DNA of 64,000 bases from NCBI GenBank assembly GCA_030272585.1, contig BSYQ01000007.1, forward strand, positions 3,228,001 to 3,292,000, read 5' to 3'. Shown piece by piece: positions 47,755 through 57,510 of this stretch; the stretch's first letter is position 1, and each line of letters starts with the position of its first letter. This stretch comes from Bryopsis sp. KO-2023 (Eukaryota > Chlorophyta > Ulvophyceae > Bryopsidales > Bryopsidaceae). The translations under genes were made by a program, and so were the position numbers. The notes beneath the pieces are model-generated. The model was not told the origin of the DNA. It worked only from the letters and a program-made list of their open reading frames with translations, and did no database searches.

Positions 47755-48209
47755 TCTGGTCGCTTGACTTTCAGTTGACTTTCCAGGCAACGGTTACTGT
47801 CAACTGTAGACCGTTGACTTTCGCGCCACGACCTGTCCTTGCCGAACTGTGAACGGATAACCCACGTGCCCTTGCCGTGAGAGTTACTATACGTAATACT
47901 ACTATACCCCTTCACGTCCGACTCTAACCCTTCGAACCTGAGTACTACAGTTCGCTGACAGCGACGCAGGTTACAGGGTAACCTTTTTCCCAAACGTCCT
48001 GTCACACGACTGAACGTTGGCACCCTCTTTTCTCTCTTTTTATGGGTGTGATTCTTTTCCAACGTTGCTACCACACGTTTTCCTTTTTTCCCGTTCACTG
48101 CGTTTGCCTTTTTTCCCGTTTTCCCACGACCTTACGACTGGCGTTAAGCGCCTCGAACAAACCTGCTGGTCAAACCAGCGGAGAGCTCCAGTCCAGTCGG
48201 TTCCTTCGG
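47755..48209 (-). other. C2 leader
   Basis: Untranslated leader between PBS and gag, CpG-rich, in contrast to the coding part. Confidence 0.5.
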
Positions 48210-48221
48210 GCTCCGAAACCA
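48210..48221 (-). promoter_or_regulatory. Primer-binding site of C2
   Basis: The minus strand reads TGGTTTCGGAGC, four bases from the 5' LTR. Confidence 0.78.
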
Positions 48222-48225
48222 AAAA

Positions 48226-48739
48226 TGTTATCGCTCGGGAGGACTGACGTCCGCGAGCGACGTCTCCTATCTCGGGAAAGAGTGAGGCGGCGGTGGAACG
48301 GTCACACAAAATCGCACGGGTCACAGACTCGGGGTCACACAAACAGATCACTGAAAAGCAAGGTTACATCAAGCGTCCCATCATTTCAACTCCCAGTTCG
48401 ACTTTCCCGAGGGTGACTAACCACCCGTAACACTCCCACTACCCTGACTCACAGCCGCCAGTTCTACTCCTGACTCACTCACACACTCACACACAGGCCC
48501 AAACCGAAGCACGTTCCCACTCAGACTCGAACCCAGGACCTCAGTCTCGCAAGTCCCAATCTGATTGATCGAACCATTGTCTTGACTCTGTGCTCTTGCG
48601 GTGGTTTCCTCGCTGTAGTTCAGTAGTACCTCCTTGGGAGGATGCTGTCATTCACCGGGGATGCATCTGACGCTTCACAGACGTCAGATGCATGACGCCT
48701 TTGACGTCTGACGTCCCTAGACGTCAGCAGCTGGTATCA
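48226..48739 (-). repeat. 5' LTR of C2
   Basis: 514 bp; one substitution from the other LTR noticed (CCCTAGACG against CCCTGGACG). Followed by TTCAA. Confidence 0.9.
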
Positions 48740-48903
48740 TTCAACGCACAAGCACCGTTGATGTCGTGTCTACATTTCTTTCGCGCCTGCTTTATTTTCG
48801 CGCCTGCGTTATTTTCGCGCCCATCTTTGGAAACGAAAATAAGGTAGGCGAAAAAAAAGACGAGCGATCCTAAAGCAATGTGAAAGATTTGCGTATTACA
48901 GTA

Positions 48904-49533
48904 GTCGGCTGGTTGTTGTTTCGTTGTTCTTGTCGCTGTAAGAAGTTTTGACGTTTGGTACTAGTGGAAAAGAGTGCGACAGTGAACGAAAATATAATGG
49001 GAAAATGGTGGTAAGTGGATAATCTGAAAACTATTATCCACGGACCTTGGATAATTGCGGATCCCAGACATCCGGGTCCTATTATCCGAGATTCGGATTA
49101 TCCGCACAACACTGGTCTGTACCAATGAAATGCACACGTGACTGGGTTGAATGTGGTTTGACTTGGACCGAATGGGGTCCTCTGATTGAAAGTGGTTAGG
49201 CAACTGTCTTTCTGTGGCAGTACTAGTTGATGTCGTTTGAACAAATCTTGCAACACATTTGGTACCCGACCTTCATCACCACCCTTCAACGCCCAGACTG
49301 AGTACAAGCTGCTTCACTGTTGTGTTGGTTTGAAAACTGCGCAAAAAGAGCAGTCAGACGCCACTGGTCTTTTCTGTTCACCGTGGAAGCAACACTTCAA
49401 GGTAGTGTGACCAGACAGGATAGACGAGATTGACACAGACACAGACAAGGGCACTGGCAGACCTTGTTGGGGCTTGCAAGACCCCTACCAAGTGTTAAAT
49501 TCCTGCCCCACCCTAAATATAATAACACCCAAG
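48904..49533. other. Boundary between repeats and host genes
   Basis: No element or supported gene. It includes repeated TTATCC/GGATAA motifs at 49015-49105. The rightmost part is probably the 3' flank of the EMC2-like gene. Confidence 0.4.
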
Positions 49534-51531
49534 TCACTCCAACAGCCCTTGCGACTTCAACAGATCCTTCACAAATGGTAATTTATCTGGAGACTGCTGG
49601 GCATAGATTCGCAACAAAGATTGCCCAGCCATCTTCCCAATATCCTCTGTATCTTGTGACGTCTGACAAAACACGAGATAACAAATGTCAATATCTTCTG
49701 TAAAGCATATCAAGGCCGAAGACAGTGGTTCAATCACTGCATGTAAGGTATTCCACCCTTTCGTCAAGGCCCCCTCTGTTCGGGAGACAGCCACAGCTTA
49801 CCTGAGCCGCTGTGATTCCATTCAGGCTGACACAAACGCCAAACAAAGCTCGAACACATCCTCCACCAGACGCTTCAATGGTATGACAGTAATGACTGAG
49901 TGCAGTCTGAAAGTTGTTGCTTCCACCCAGCGTGCACAAAACATCAGCAAACCTGAGATGATACGTCAGATTGTTGGGTGCCAACATTATCAGCTCCTCG
50001 TAACAGAAAGCAGCCTGTTTGTAGTGTTGCATCTGTGCAGATAAAGCAAAAGAAAAGGTGTCTCTTAGTGGTGCACCCTGGAGCAGATTTCCCAGCCTCC
50101 GTCTGATTCTGGCATTTAACACTACCTTGAGGTATATATCAGCCATCTCTTCCCAAGCGTCTCTGTCGACCATGTAGCATTCCAAATAGGATTTCAAGGC
50201 TTGGGCAGCACCAGCCAAATCACCCTTCGTTCTTTGAACTGCTACCTACTATGACGAAACAACCTGGTCAAGGCACATTCTCCTGCACAGCTAAAGATAC
50301 CCTTCCACTTCAAAAAGGTGGCGGGCCTGCTGAAAATTGTGTGAATCACACTGCTTCACATTTCTTTTTGAATCTGCCGAATTTGTTTTTTTGTTAAAAT
50401 GTTTCTGGCCACCATGACTATGGTTCTGCAAACTTGTGTTTCTGTAGGTGAGTTTGATGGATTGAAATGAATTGGCACAGTCTATATATATATACGACAG
50501 TCTATATATATATACGACAGTTTATTTATAACCAATAGGACTCCACTGAAAGTTGATAAATAAAGCGACACCTTTCTTTTCAGGGCCAACTCGTTTGCTG
50601 GGTCATCCCTCAATATGTCATCATATAGTCTCACTGCTCGTTCCAGGTTGTCTGTTGCTTCGAAATACATTCCCTGCAATCAAGCAAAAATCAATAAGAC
50701 AAATGCAAAGAGGCTTTTGCTTTCCTTGCTAAAAATAATCAATTTTATTTTATTTTCTATCAGCTTTGATGCAAATACGTTGGGGAATTAAGGCATTTGA
50801 AAAAAAAAAGGGAGAGACAATTGACCTTTAGACGTTTTGCTCTGATGCTTGTATCGGGGAATTCCCGACAGACAGCATTGACACAACTGGCAGCACAACT
50901 GTTGGCTTGACAATCCATTGCTGCAAGAGCCACTTGTTCGTACACCAGCCAAACTGCATCCACACAATTCAGGCAGTCAAAACATTTTGGTTCATGACAC
51001 AAAAAAAAACTCTACAAGATTTTTCTAGAACCTTTTGAACATTCTGTGTGGGAATTTGTGGGAGCTGCTTCTACCCATTTTTCAAGGCTGGAAAGAGTGC
51101 TGTCAATGGCAGAAGTTCCAAGTGGGAGGATGAGGATGGAAAGGATTTGCAGTGCGATCTGACAAAAAGTTGATCATGATTTTGTTTTGGTATGACTGAT
51201 GGATATGTGACTTTTCACGCATCTTCCGAAAACATACACAACCCAAGAAAAGAAAACAAAAAAACTCACGCTCTTCTTCAGCCAGTGCTCTTTTGTGCTT
51301 TCCCAGTAGCAGCGAACCCCATCGCGCAACAGGCTCCGACTCTCGAGTCTTCTGCTCCCTCACCTTCAAAGAACAACCGCACAACCCGCTTTCACTGATG
51401 GTGACTATTTCACGAGACGTCTCTCTCCGCAGGGCATTCCAACACTCGAACAACTTGGGTTCGCACCAGCCTGAGATACCTCCGGATAGAGTCCGGTGCT
51501 GGTCCCCTGGGTCCAGCGTTTTCGATTTCAT
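49534..51531 (-). CDS. EMC2: ER membrane protein complex subunit 2-like (TPR) protein
   Basis: EMC2 is the cytosolic TPR subunit of the EMC, which inserts membrane proteins into the ER. Phase-consistent exons on the minus strand: 50572-50673 (GMYFEATDNL...LALKRK), 50126-50245 (VAVQRTKGDLAG...), 50032-49802 (MQHYKQAAFCYEEL...RALFG), and the last exon 49662-49534 ending with TGA. An exon at about 50826-50953 carries VWLVYEQVALAAMD, the EMC2 signature WIIYEQV region. A first exon around 51364-51531 has W-x2-LRRETSREIVTI, like the EMC2 N terminus. Phases of the first two exons do not join cleanly with the splice sites I chose, so the 5' structure is provisional. Divergently transcribed from the Nudix gene. 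Confidence 0.78.
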
Positions 51532-51781
51532 CCAAGAGCTGAGCCTTTTCCAAAACGGGGTCCATTTTCCAGATCGTGTGCTCCCCTTACCCGCGCAGAG
51601 GAATTGAATCACTAGACACTGTGGAAATGGCCCTGTTTATTGGTTTCCAAGCTGGTGTGGTACAACCAGTGCGTGTGACAGTCCAGACGACAGCTCGAAT
51701 GTGGCGGCAGAAAACACAGGTGCCCAGCTTCCCTCCTGGACTCTCTGCACTGATCGTTTCTTCGAAGGCAACTTGGCTCGA
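51532..51781. promoter_or_regulatory. Probable bidirectional promoter (EMC2-like / Nudix)
   Basis: Only ~250 bases separate two divergent genes. No TATA or other element could be assigned by eye. Confidence 0.45.
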
Positions 51782-52501
51782 ATGCTCGGGACGGGCATCC
51801 GCTGCCCGCCAAGCGCCATCTTAGATCCAATTCTCCCCAGGTTCAGTAGTAGCCTCACAGACAGTCGACTTCCTCGAAACAGCAGAGGGTTTACGGCATT
51901 CGATCACAGATGTCGAAAATCGTCATGGAAATCGAAGCCCAAGCCGAATGTTACCACGACTTGCGGAGCGGGAATTTACAGTCCGATTTTGAAAGGAGCG
52001 GGGAAATTGTCTCTGGTTGTGATCAGAAGAGGGAATGAAGTTCTTCTGGGCAAAAAGACACATGGTTTCGGGGAAGGAATTTACCAAGGCTTTGGTGGCA
52101 GAGTAATGAATTTTGAAGACTTTGATATGGGTGCATACCGACTGACATGGGAGAGAATTGGTGTGCTTTGTCGCAATCTCGAAAAAAAAGGTATCGTCTG
52201 GTTTCTGTACGAGGATGGGTCAAAATCAAAGGAAATCCATGTGTATGTGGATAAGGGGCCTGTGGCTGGGGAAGAATCAGAAGGGGATGATTTCCAGCCC
52301 TGTTGGTTTGACGAATCTGAGATTCCGTATGAAAAAATGTGGGAAGGGGATTCGAAGTGGCTGCCGGTCTTGATGAGAGATCGGTGCTTCAAAGGTGTTT
52401 TTTGCTTTGAAAGAAGCGGGTCGATCGACTTCACCAAGTTTTCCTTGGTTGAAAGTGACACCCTGGACTCAAAGTTTGTGGAGGACAAGCAGCTTCCCTG
52501 A
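51782..52501 (+). CDS. MTH1/MutT-like Nudix protein with altered Nudix box
   Basis: 239 residues from the first in-frame ATG (the frame extends upstream only to a GTG). The N-terminal ~75 residues are Ser/Arg-rich and could target an organelle. The rest follows the NUDT1/MTH1 family, which hydrolyses oxidised purine nucleoside triphosphates: LSLVVIRRGNEVLLGKKTHG, then GFGG, then W-F and DDFQPCWFDESEIPYEKMW near the C-terminal half. The Nudix box keeps its spacing (G-x5-E-x7-R...G), but the REUxEE core reads RLTWERIG, so two conserved metal-binding glutamate positions are replaced. The family's W-P-D-D substrate motif appears as W-E-G-D. It has no introns. Either an inactive paralogue or a changed specificity. 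Confidence 0.8.
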   Translation: MLGTGIRCPPSAILDPILPRFSSSLTDSRLPRNSRGFTAFDHRCRKSSWKSKPKPNVTTTCGAGIYSPILKGAGKLSLVVIRRGNEVLLGKKTHGFGEGIYQGFGGRVMNFEDFDMGAYRLTWERIGVLCRNLEKKGIVWFLYEDGSKSKEIHVYVDKGPVAGEESEGDDFQPCWFDESEIPYEKMWEGDSKWLPVLMRDRCFKGVFCFERSGSIDFTKFSLVESDTLDSKFVEDKQLP

Positions 52502-52688
52502 AAAGAGAGCCACAGCCAGCTGAGATTGTTAGGGGTGTTGCCTTTCGACATCGTGTGACGAGCTCAGGGGTTCTTCATCTCTCTTTCACAACCAGATATG
52601 TAGATCATCACATATTCTTTACAGGAAATCCATACATCGGGTGGTGTATCATTTCCCAAAATCCTGCCTTGTGCCTTTGAACCTGTCT
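52502..52688. other. Convergent intergenic spacer
   Basis: 187 bases between the Nudix stop and the L1 stop (convergent genes); must hold both 3' ends. Confidence 0.5.
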
Positions 52689-54397
52689 CTAGGCTGTGCC
52701 GCTCCTGGCATTCTGAACAGCAGTCAGCATCGATGCTATTGAGATCGGGATTCCTGGCCCCATTGTCGAGCAAAGGGTCAAGTTACCGACATACCCAACG
52801 GTCCCACTCCCCTTCAACCCCTTGGGTCTCACCTTCAAAATTTCCCCTGACAAAACCCCCAGATTACGATAAAGATGAGCTGTGTCGAATTTCACCTTTC
52901 CTATGCCGACATGTACGTTACCACTCTTGTCAGCCCTGAACTCAACCCGCCCCTTTTTGATCTCATCCAGGGCCTCTGTGACATTGTTGGTCAACGTCCC
53001 CATCTTGGGGTTGGGCATCAATCCCTTGGGACCAAGAATCCGACCAAGCTTCCCTAGATGGCGCATCATGTCAGGGGTAGCAACACACTTATCAATATTG
53101 TTCAAAATGCTACCTCCGGATGCTTGGATGTCTTTGATGAGTTCCTCAGATCCCACAAGGTCAGCCCCTGACACAACCAAACACATATCTTACGAATCGA
53201 ATCAAGACAGTCGTCACATGCAGGTGCTTTTTCCTTTTCGTAGAAAACAGGTTTTGAGTGTGAGCATTAACCTGAGCGTACAGGGGTGTGGAAAATGAAA
53301 CCAGGAGGTGGGGCAAATGATCTATTCTTCTCACCAGCAGCCTTGGCAGCCTTCACAGCATCACCCTCGGCAAACACAGCCACCCTCAATTGCTTGCCAG
53401 TACCATGGGGTAAAACAATAGCCCCTCTCACTAATTGATCCCCTCGTCGTGGGTCCGCCAACAATCGAAAATGAGCCTCCACGGTTTCTTCAAAACCAGC
53501 TCTAGCTCGTTTCTGAGGGATGTGTTGTTGAGGCAGCCTTTAGTTTTTTTTCTCAGCAATAGTAACTGAAATGAATAGCAAAAGTGGAGCCAGCAATTAA
53601 CCAACTTTCGTTTCAGCATGCCAATCGGCTTGCCATCCAGCAGACGCACCTGAACTTCCTCAACAGCTTTCAAAGCATCCATCAGAGAGAACATTTCTTT
53701 CCTCTTCTTCTTGGGAATCAGCCTAGGCAGTTCTTTCTCTTCTGCCTGCTCAGCCAACACCACCTCGAATGACGATGTCAGAATCTCTTCAGCCTCGGGT
53801 GTAGCTTCCTCGGGCTTGTCTCCCAGAAACGTAATCACATCGTCCTCGGGCTTTGGGCCTTGGGATCCCAAAAAGGTGATCAGCCCACCCTCACCATCCT
53901 TCTTAGCTTCCTCTGGTGCAGCAATGTGGGTGGAGGACTGACCGCCCAACCCCGTCACAACCCCATCAGAAGCTTCTGTGCCTTGAGTGGATGCATTGTC
54001 AGGAACATTGGGTGTCTCTTCTTGGGTGCCTTTTGGACTTGGGCGTCCGTGTCGAATGGTAGGAGCAACGGGTTCAAGTACATGGGCTGTGGTTTGGTCC
54101 ATGCCATCCTGAAGAGCATTTCCCCCTTCACGATTTCAGCCTCGGGGATAGTCAGTGTACAAGGCTGATCATACAGGGGCATGCTTCTTTTTTGTACATT
54201 AAATGACCAGTCACACTGTATGTTGCCAGGCTCAGAAGCTTGTGTTTGGACCACTTCCAGCTGTGGAGTTCAATCCAGCAATCGGCACCTGGAAACCACG
54301 TCAGGTCACTCACTTTTCCTGATGTTCCGGAGCAATATCGCCACAAGGGGGCCGCTGCCCGCAGAGACAACGCTTTCCTGCCAGCGGATAGCAACAT
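52689..54397 (-). CDS. RPL1: Organellar ribosomal protein L1 (bacterial type)
   Basis: L1 forms the stalk near the E site of bacterial-type ribosomes. Exons: 54397-54314 (28 residues, [20 protein letters not shown]..., a targeting-peptide-like start); a second exon to 53602 with an acidic extension and then [19 protein letters not shown]; 53512-53335 ([20 protein letters not shown]...[11 protein letters not shown]); and 53167-52689 with the L1 signature [17 protein letters not shown], stop TAG. The last two junctions are in phase; the acceptor of exon 2 is unresolved. The Arg/Ala-rich start favours mitochondria, though plastid targeting is possible. The extension repeats ITFLG-like motifs. 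Confidence 0.85.
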
Positions 54398-54791
54398 CTG
54401 AACGATTTGGAAAACATGCACGCCAATTTAACTGTTTTTTGCAGTGATTTGTTTTGAATACATTCCACATCTCGAAATCATTTCGTGGGGGCTTATCTCG
54501 CGCCGTCTCTGAGAAGGCCGCCGTTCGGAACACAGCAGCGAGTGCCGGCGCTCGTGGCCAAGATTTGGCTGAAAATGGCTCTGCTCTTTGGTAGGCCACT
54601 TTTTTTCCGCCCAGGCTGCAATTTCGAACATTCACATTACTGTTACTGTTGCGATCTCAGTGTCCCCAAGTGAATTCTCTCGAATAATTTCCCCCCCAGG
54701 ATTGTCGACAGTCCAGGATTGAAATGTCATACCTCTGAGAGTGGAAGAGGCTCCATAGTTCTCTTCTTCTAACCCAAACATCAGATCTTAG
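54398..54791. promoter_or_regulatory. Probable bidirectional promoter (RPL1 / ASS)
   Basis: About 390 bases between divergent genes. It may contain a first exon for the synthase gene, since no ATG opens its first recognised exon. Confidence 0.4.
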
Positions 54792-56635
54792 CTCAAACTT
54801 GGGGGCCTTCTTGCCATAACAACCCCATTAATAACATGTGAAGCTGCATGTGACTGTGCAGGTGGTTCGCATGGTAAATTAGGGTTGGCCCCAAGATGGG
54901 TATCTTCGCCAGCCATTAAACATGCATGCCCCAAGGCCAGTTCGATTCGATCGAGAAGGACGCTCGCCTGCCGGGCATCCAAAGAACAGGATGTGAAGAA
55001 GGTTGTTTTGGCTTACTCTGGGGGCTTGGATACTTCAGTAATTTTGAAATGGTTGGAGGTGACATACAATTGTGAAGTCGTGACGTTCACCGCTGATCTG
55101 GGCCAAGGGGAGGAGCTGGAACCTGCCAGACAGAAGGCGGAACAGCTGGGGATCAAACAGATCTATATTGAAGATTTGAGGGAGGAATTTGTCAGAGATT
55201 TTGTGTTTCCCATGTTCCGCTCAAACCCACTGTACGAAGGAACCTATTTGTTAGGTACCTCGGTGGCACGGCCTTTGATTGCCAAAAGACAGGTGGAGAT
55301 TGCCAGGGAAGTTGGGGCGGATGCAGTCTGTCATGGTGCCACTGGAAAAGGAAATGATCAGGTGTGCCCTGTGGAACACAATATGATGGAAGGAATGCAA
55401 CCCTGCAGCAAAATTTCTTGTCGATCAGTGTGTTTCATCAGACACGATCTTGGATAATTTTTGGTGGTGCTGGGTCCCAGGTTCGATTCGAGGTGGGGTA
55501 TTACGCCCTGCAGCCAGACATCAAGGTGATTGCCCCGTGGCGTGAATGGGATCTCACAAGCAGGACCCGGTTAATTGAATTTGCCGAGGATAACGGGATC
55601 CCGGTGCCAACCAATAAGCGAGGGGAGGCTCCTTTCTCCATGGATGCCAACCTCTTGCACATATCATACGAAGGTGATTAAGGGGGTGGCCATTTGAATT
55701 TAGCATGCTTGAATTGCAGTTCTGGTAAGACAAAGAAGAAAGGAAGGAAAAGGGATGGGCAATCGTTAAGGGATCGACGCAATTTTGGCATTGCATGTTT
55801 GGAGTGATTTTTGATGTCAGGCAACGCTCTTGAGGACCCATGGGTTGAACCGGCCGAGGATATGTTCACTCGATCAGTGTCGCCTGAGGCTGCTCCGGAT
55901 GAACCAACTTACATAGAAATTGAGTTCAAGAAGGGTGACCCTGTCGCTCTGGATGGGAAGCCGCTGTCTCCTGCAGCCATGCTTACTGCTTTGAATGATG
56001 TGGCTGGAAAGAATGGAATTGGGCGAATCGACATTGTTGAGAGCCGCTTTGTTGGGATGAAATCCCGTGGAGTGTATGAGACTCCTGGAGGAACCATTCT
56101 TTTGGATGCCCGAAGGGCCATGGAGAGTATCACTTTGGACCGAGCTGAGATGCACCTGAAGGTAATTTGTCCTCAGATCGTTATATTGTATTGCCATCAG
56201 CAATATGTTCGACCTTTGCGTCGACAGATGTCAACTCCAAAAAAGCCAACTTTCATCTTTGTAAAAAAAAAAAAAAAAAAAGATGTGAAATCAGCACCCA
56301 AGCTTCTCTGAAATCGTTTTTGCTCGTTTTTGCAGGATGAGATGATGCCAAAATACGCTGAGTTGGTTTACAATGGCTTTTGGTTCTCCCCCGAAAGGGA
56401 AGCCATGCAAGCCCTGATCGACAAGACGCAAGAATTTGTCGAAGGAGTGGTCCGGTTGAAGCTCTACAAAGGAAATGTTGTGGTGGTGGGGCGGAAAAGC
56501 AAATACAGCTTGTATGAGGAGAAGCTCTCTTCTTTTGAGGACGACGAGGGTTTGTATGACCAGGTGGATGCCAATGGTTTTATTCGATTGCAGGCACTTC
56601 GATTGAGAACCGTGGGGACCAACAGAAAGGATTAG
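54792..56635 (+). CDS. ASS1: Argininosuccinate synthase
   Basis: It joins citrulline and aspartate with ATP, the penultimate step of arginine synthesis, in the plastid in plants and algae. Exons in phase: ~54885-55361, 55481-55673, 55821-56161, 56336-56635. Motifs: [10 protein letters not shown] (ATP-binding P-loop), [79 protein letters not shown]; it ends GTNRKD plus TAG. The first exon is open from 54792 but has no ATG; residues before [10 protein letters not shown] are Ser/Arg-rich, as in a transit peptide, so the true start is probably in an upstream exon. Full-length and apparently functional. Confidence 0.92.
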
Positions 56636-57510
56636 GAGGATAATTTGAGGGAGGCTTGCGTGTCAAGGAAGCAAAAGGGAACAGGAAGGAAATGGTGAAC
56701 AGCAGGATCAGTCTGCTACAACCCCTCCCCTTGTCTTTTGCGATTGATTGGGCCACCACTGCTCAGACGAACAGTATCATATAACTGCAAGAAAAAGGAT
56801 TGGGGCAAGTGAAAAAGGAAAAGTAGTTGTGGTGGGTACAAGCCCATCATTTTTTGGTGTCCGATTCCAATCTTTTTGCAATTTTGCAATGGCTGACTGC
56901 TGACGAATATTTTTGAACGATCAAATAATTTTGTAATCAACAGATGCACTCCATCCATGAATGCTGTTGTCAGTACATCTGGCAGATCTTAAATTTGCCC
57001 AAGGTCTTCTTGTGCCTGAGTTCTTTTCTTCGGACCTCAGCCATCTTCCATCTTCATCTCTAGGAATTTATCAATACAAGTTCCCCATAGGCACAGTGCA
57101 AATTCAGTGTGGCTGATGTCGACTGTCGCCTTGTTCATACAAGGGATTCCATTCGGATCCATAAGATGTAATTCTGAAAACTACGAGTACTTAGGTCAAT
57201 GAAAATTAGGAGAACACACACACACACAAGGAAGGACAAGGAAGGACAAGTATCCTTTGGGGCAATTGTCGCACAATGGATCAACAAAGTCTTAAACCAA
57301 AGGAAAATCATCATGCATGCTTATTCTGCGAAAGTACAGGGATGGCACTACCATCATGCCACCCACCAGTTTATTTTTCTTTTCTTTCCTATCCTCTCCA
57401 AAAAATTTCCTGTCCTTATTCTTCCTATGCTTTCAACACCAAGAACGAAACACAGTTGAACTAAAAAAGGATACCATCAAGCATTATTCTCCAAAATCTG
57501 ATTATTTCAT
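56636..57510. other. Convergent intergenic region
   Basis: Lies between the stops of the synthase and the Cys/Pro-rich gene. Contains (CA)n at 57214-57228 with GGAAGGACAA twice. No ORF supported. Confidence 0.5.

Larger units (their letters stand above)
36299..48739 (-). mobile_element. Ty3/gypsy chromovirus C2, split by G3
   Basis: 514-bp LTRs (36299-36812 and 48226-48739; TGTTAT...GGTATCA in plus orientation) differ at one noticed base. The target duplication TTCAA is at 36294-36298 and 48740-48744. The PBS, gag, -1 shift site and pol are on the minus strand. Element G3 sits inside pol; removing it and one TSD gives a pol frame of 1262 codons with no break. Coding DNA is nearly CpG-free, unlike its LTRs. 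Confidence 0.92.
36046..48901. mobile_element. Mariner/pogo-like MITE split by chromovirus C2
   Basis: A perfect 19-bp terminal inverted repeat CTGTAATACGCAAATCTTT lies at 36046-36064 and, reversed, at 48883-48901, each bounded by TA (36044-36045, 48902-48903). Both halves carry repeated GCGCGAAAATAA / TTATTTTCGCGC blocks. Removing C2 leaves an element of about 410 bp. The TA duplication and end sequence fit Tc1/mariner/pogo-type non-autonomous elements. Confidence 0.75.

Noticed and set aside
56267-56282. A-run as a processed-pseudogene tail in the synthase gene
   Set aside because: It lies inside an intron of an otherwise intact, intron-containing gene.
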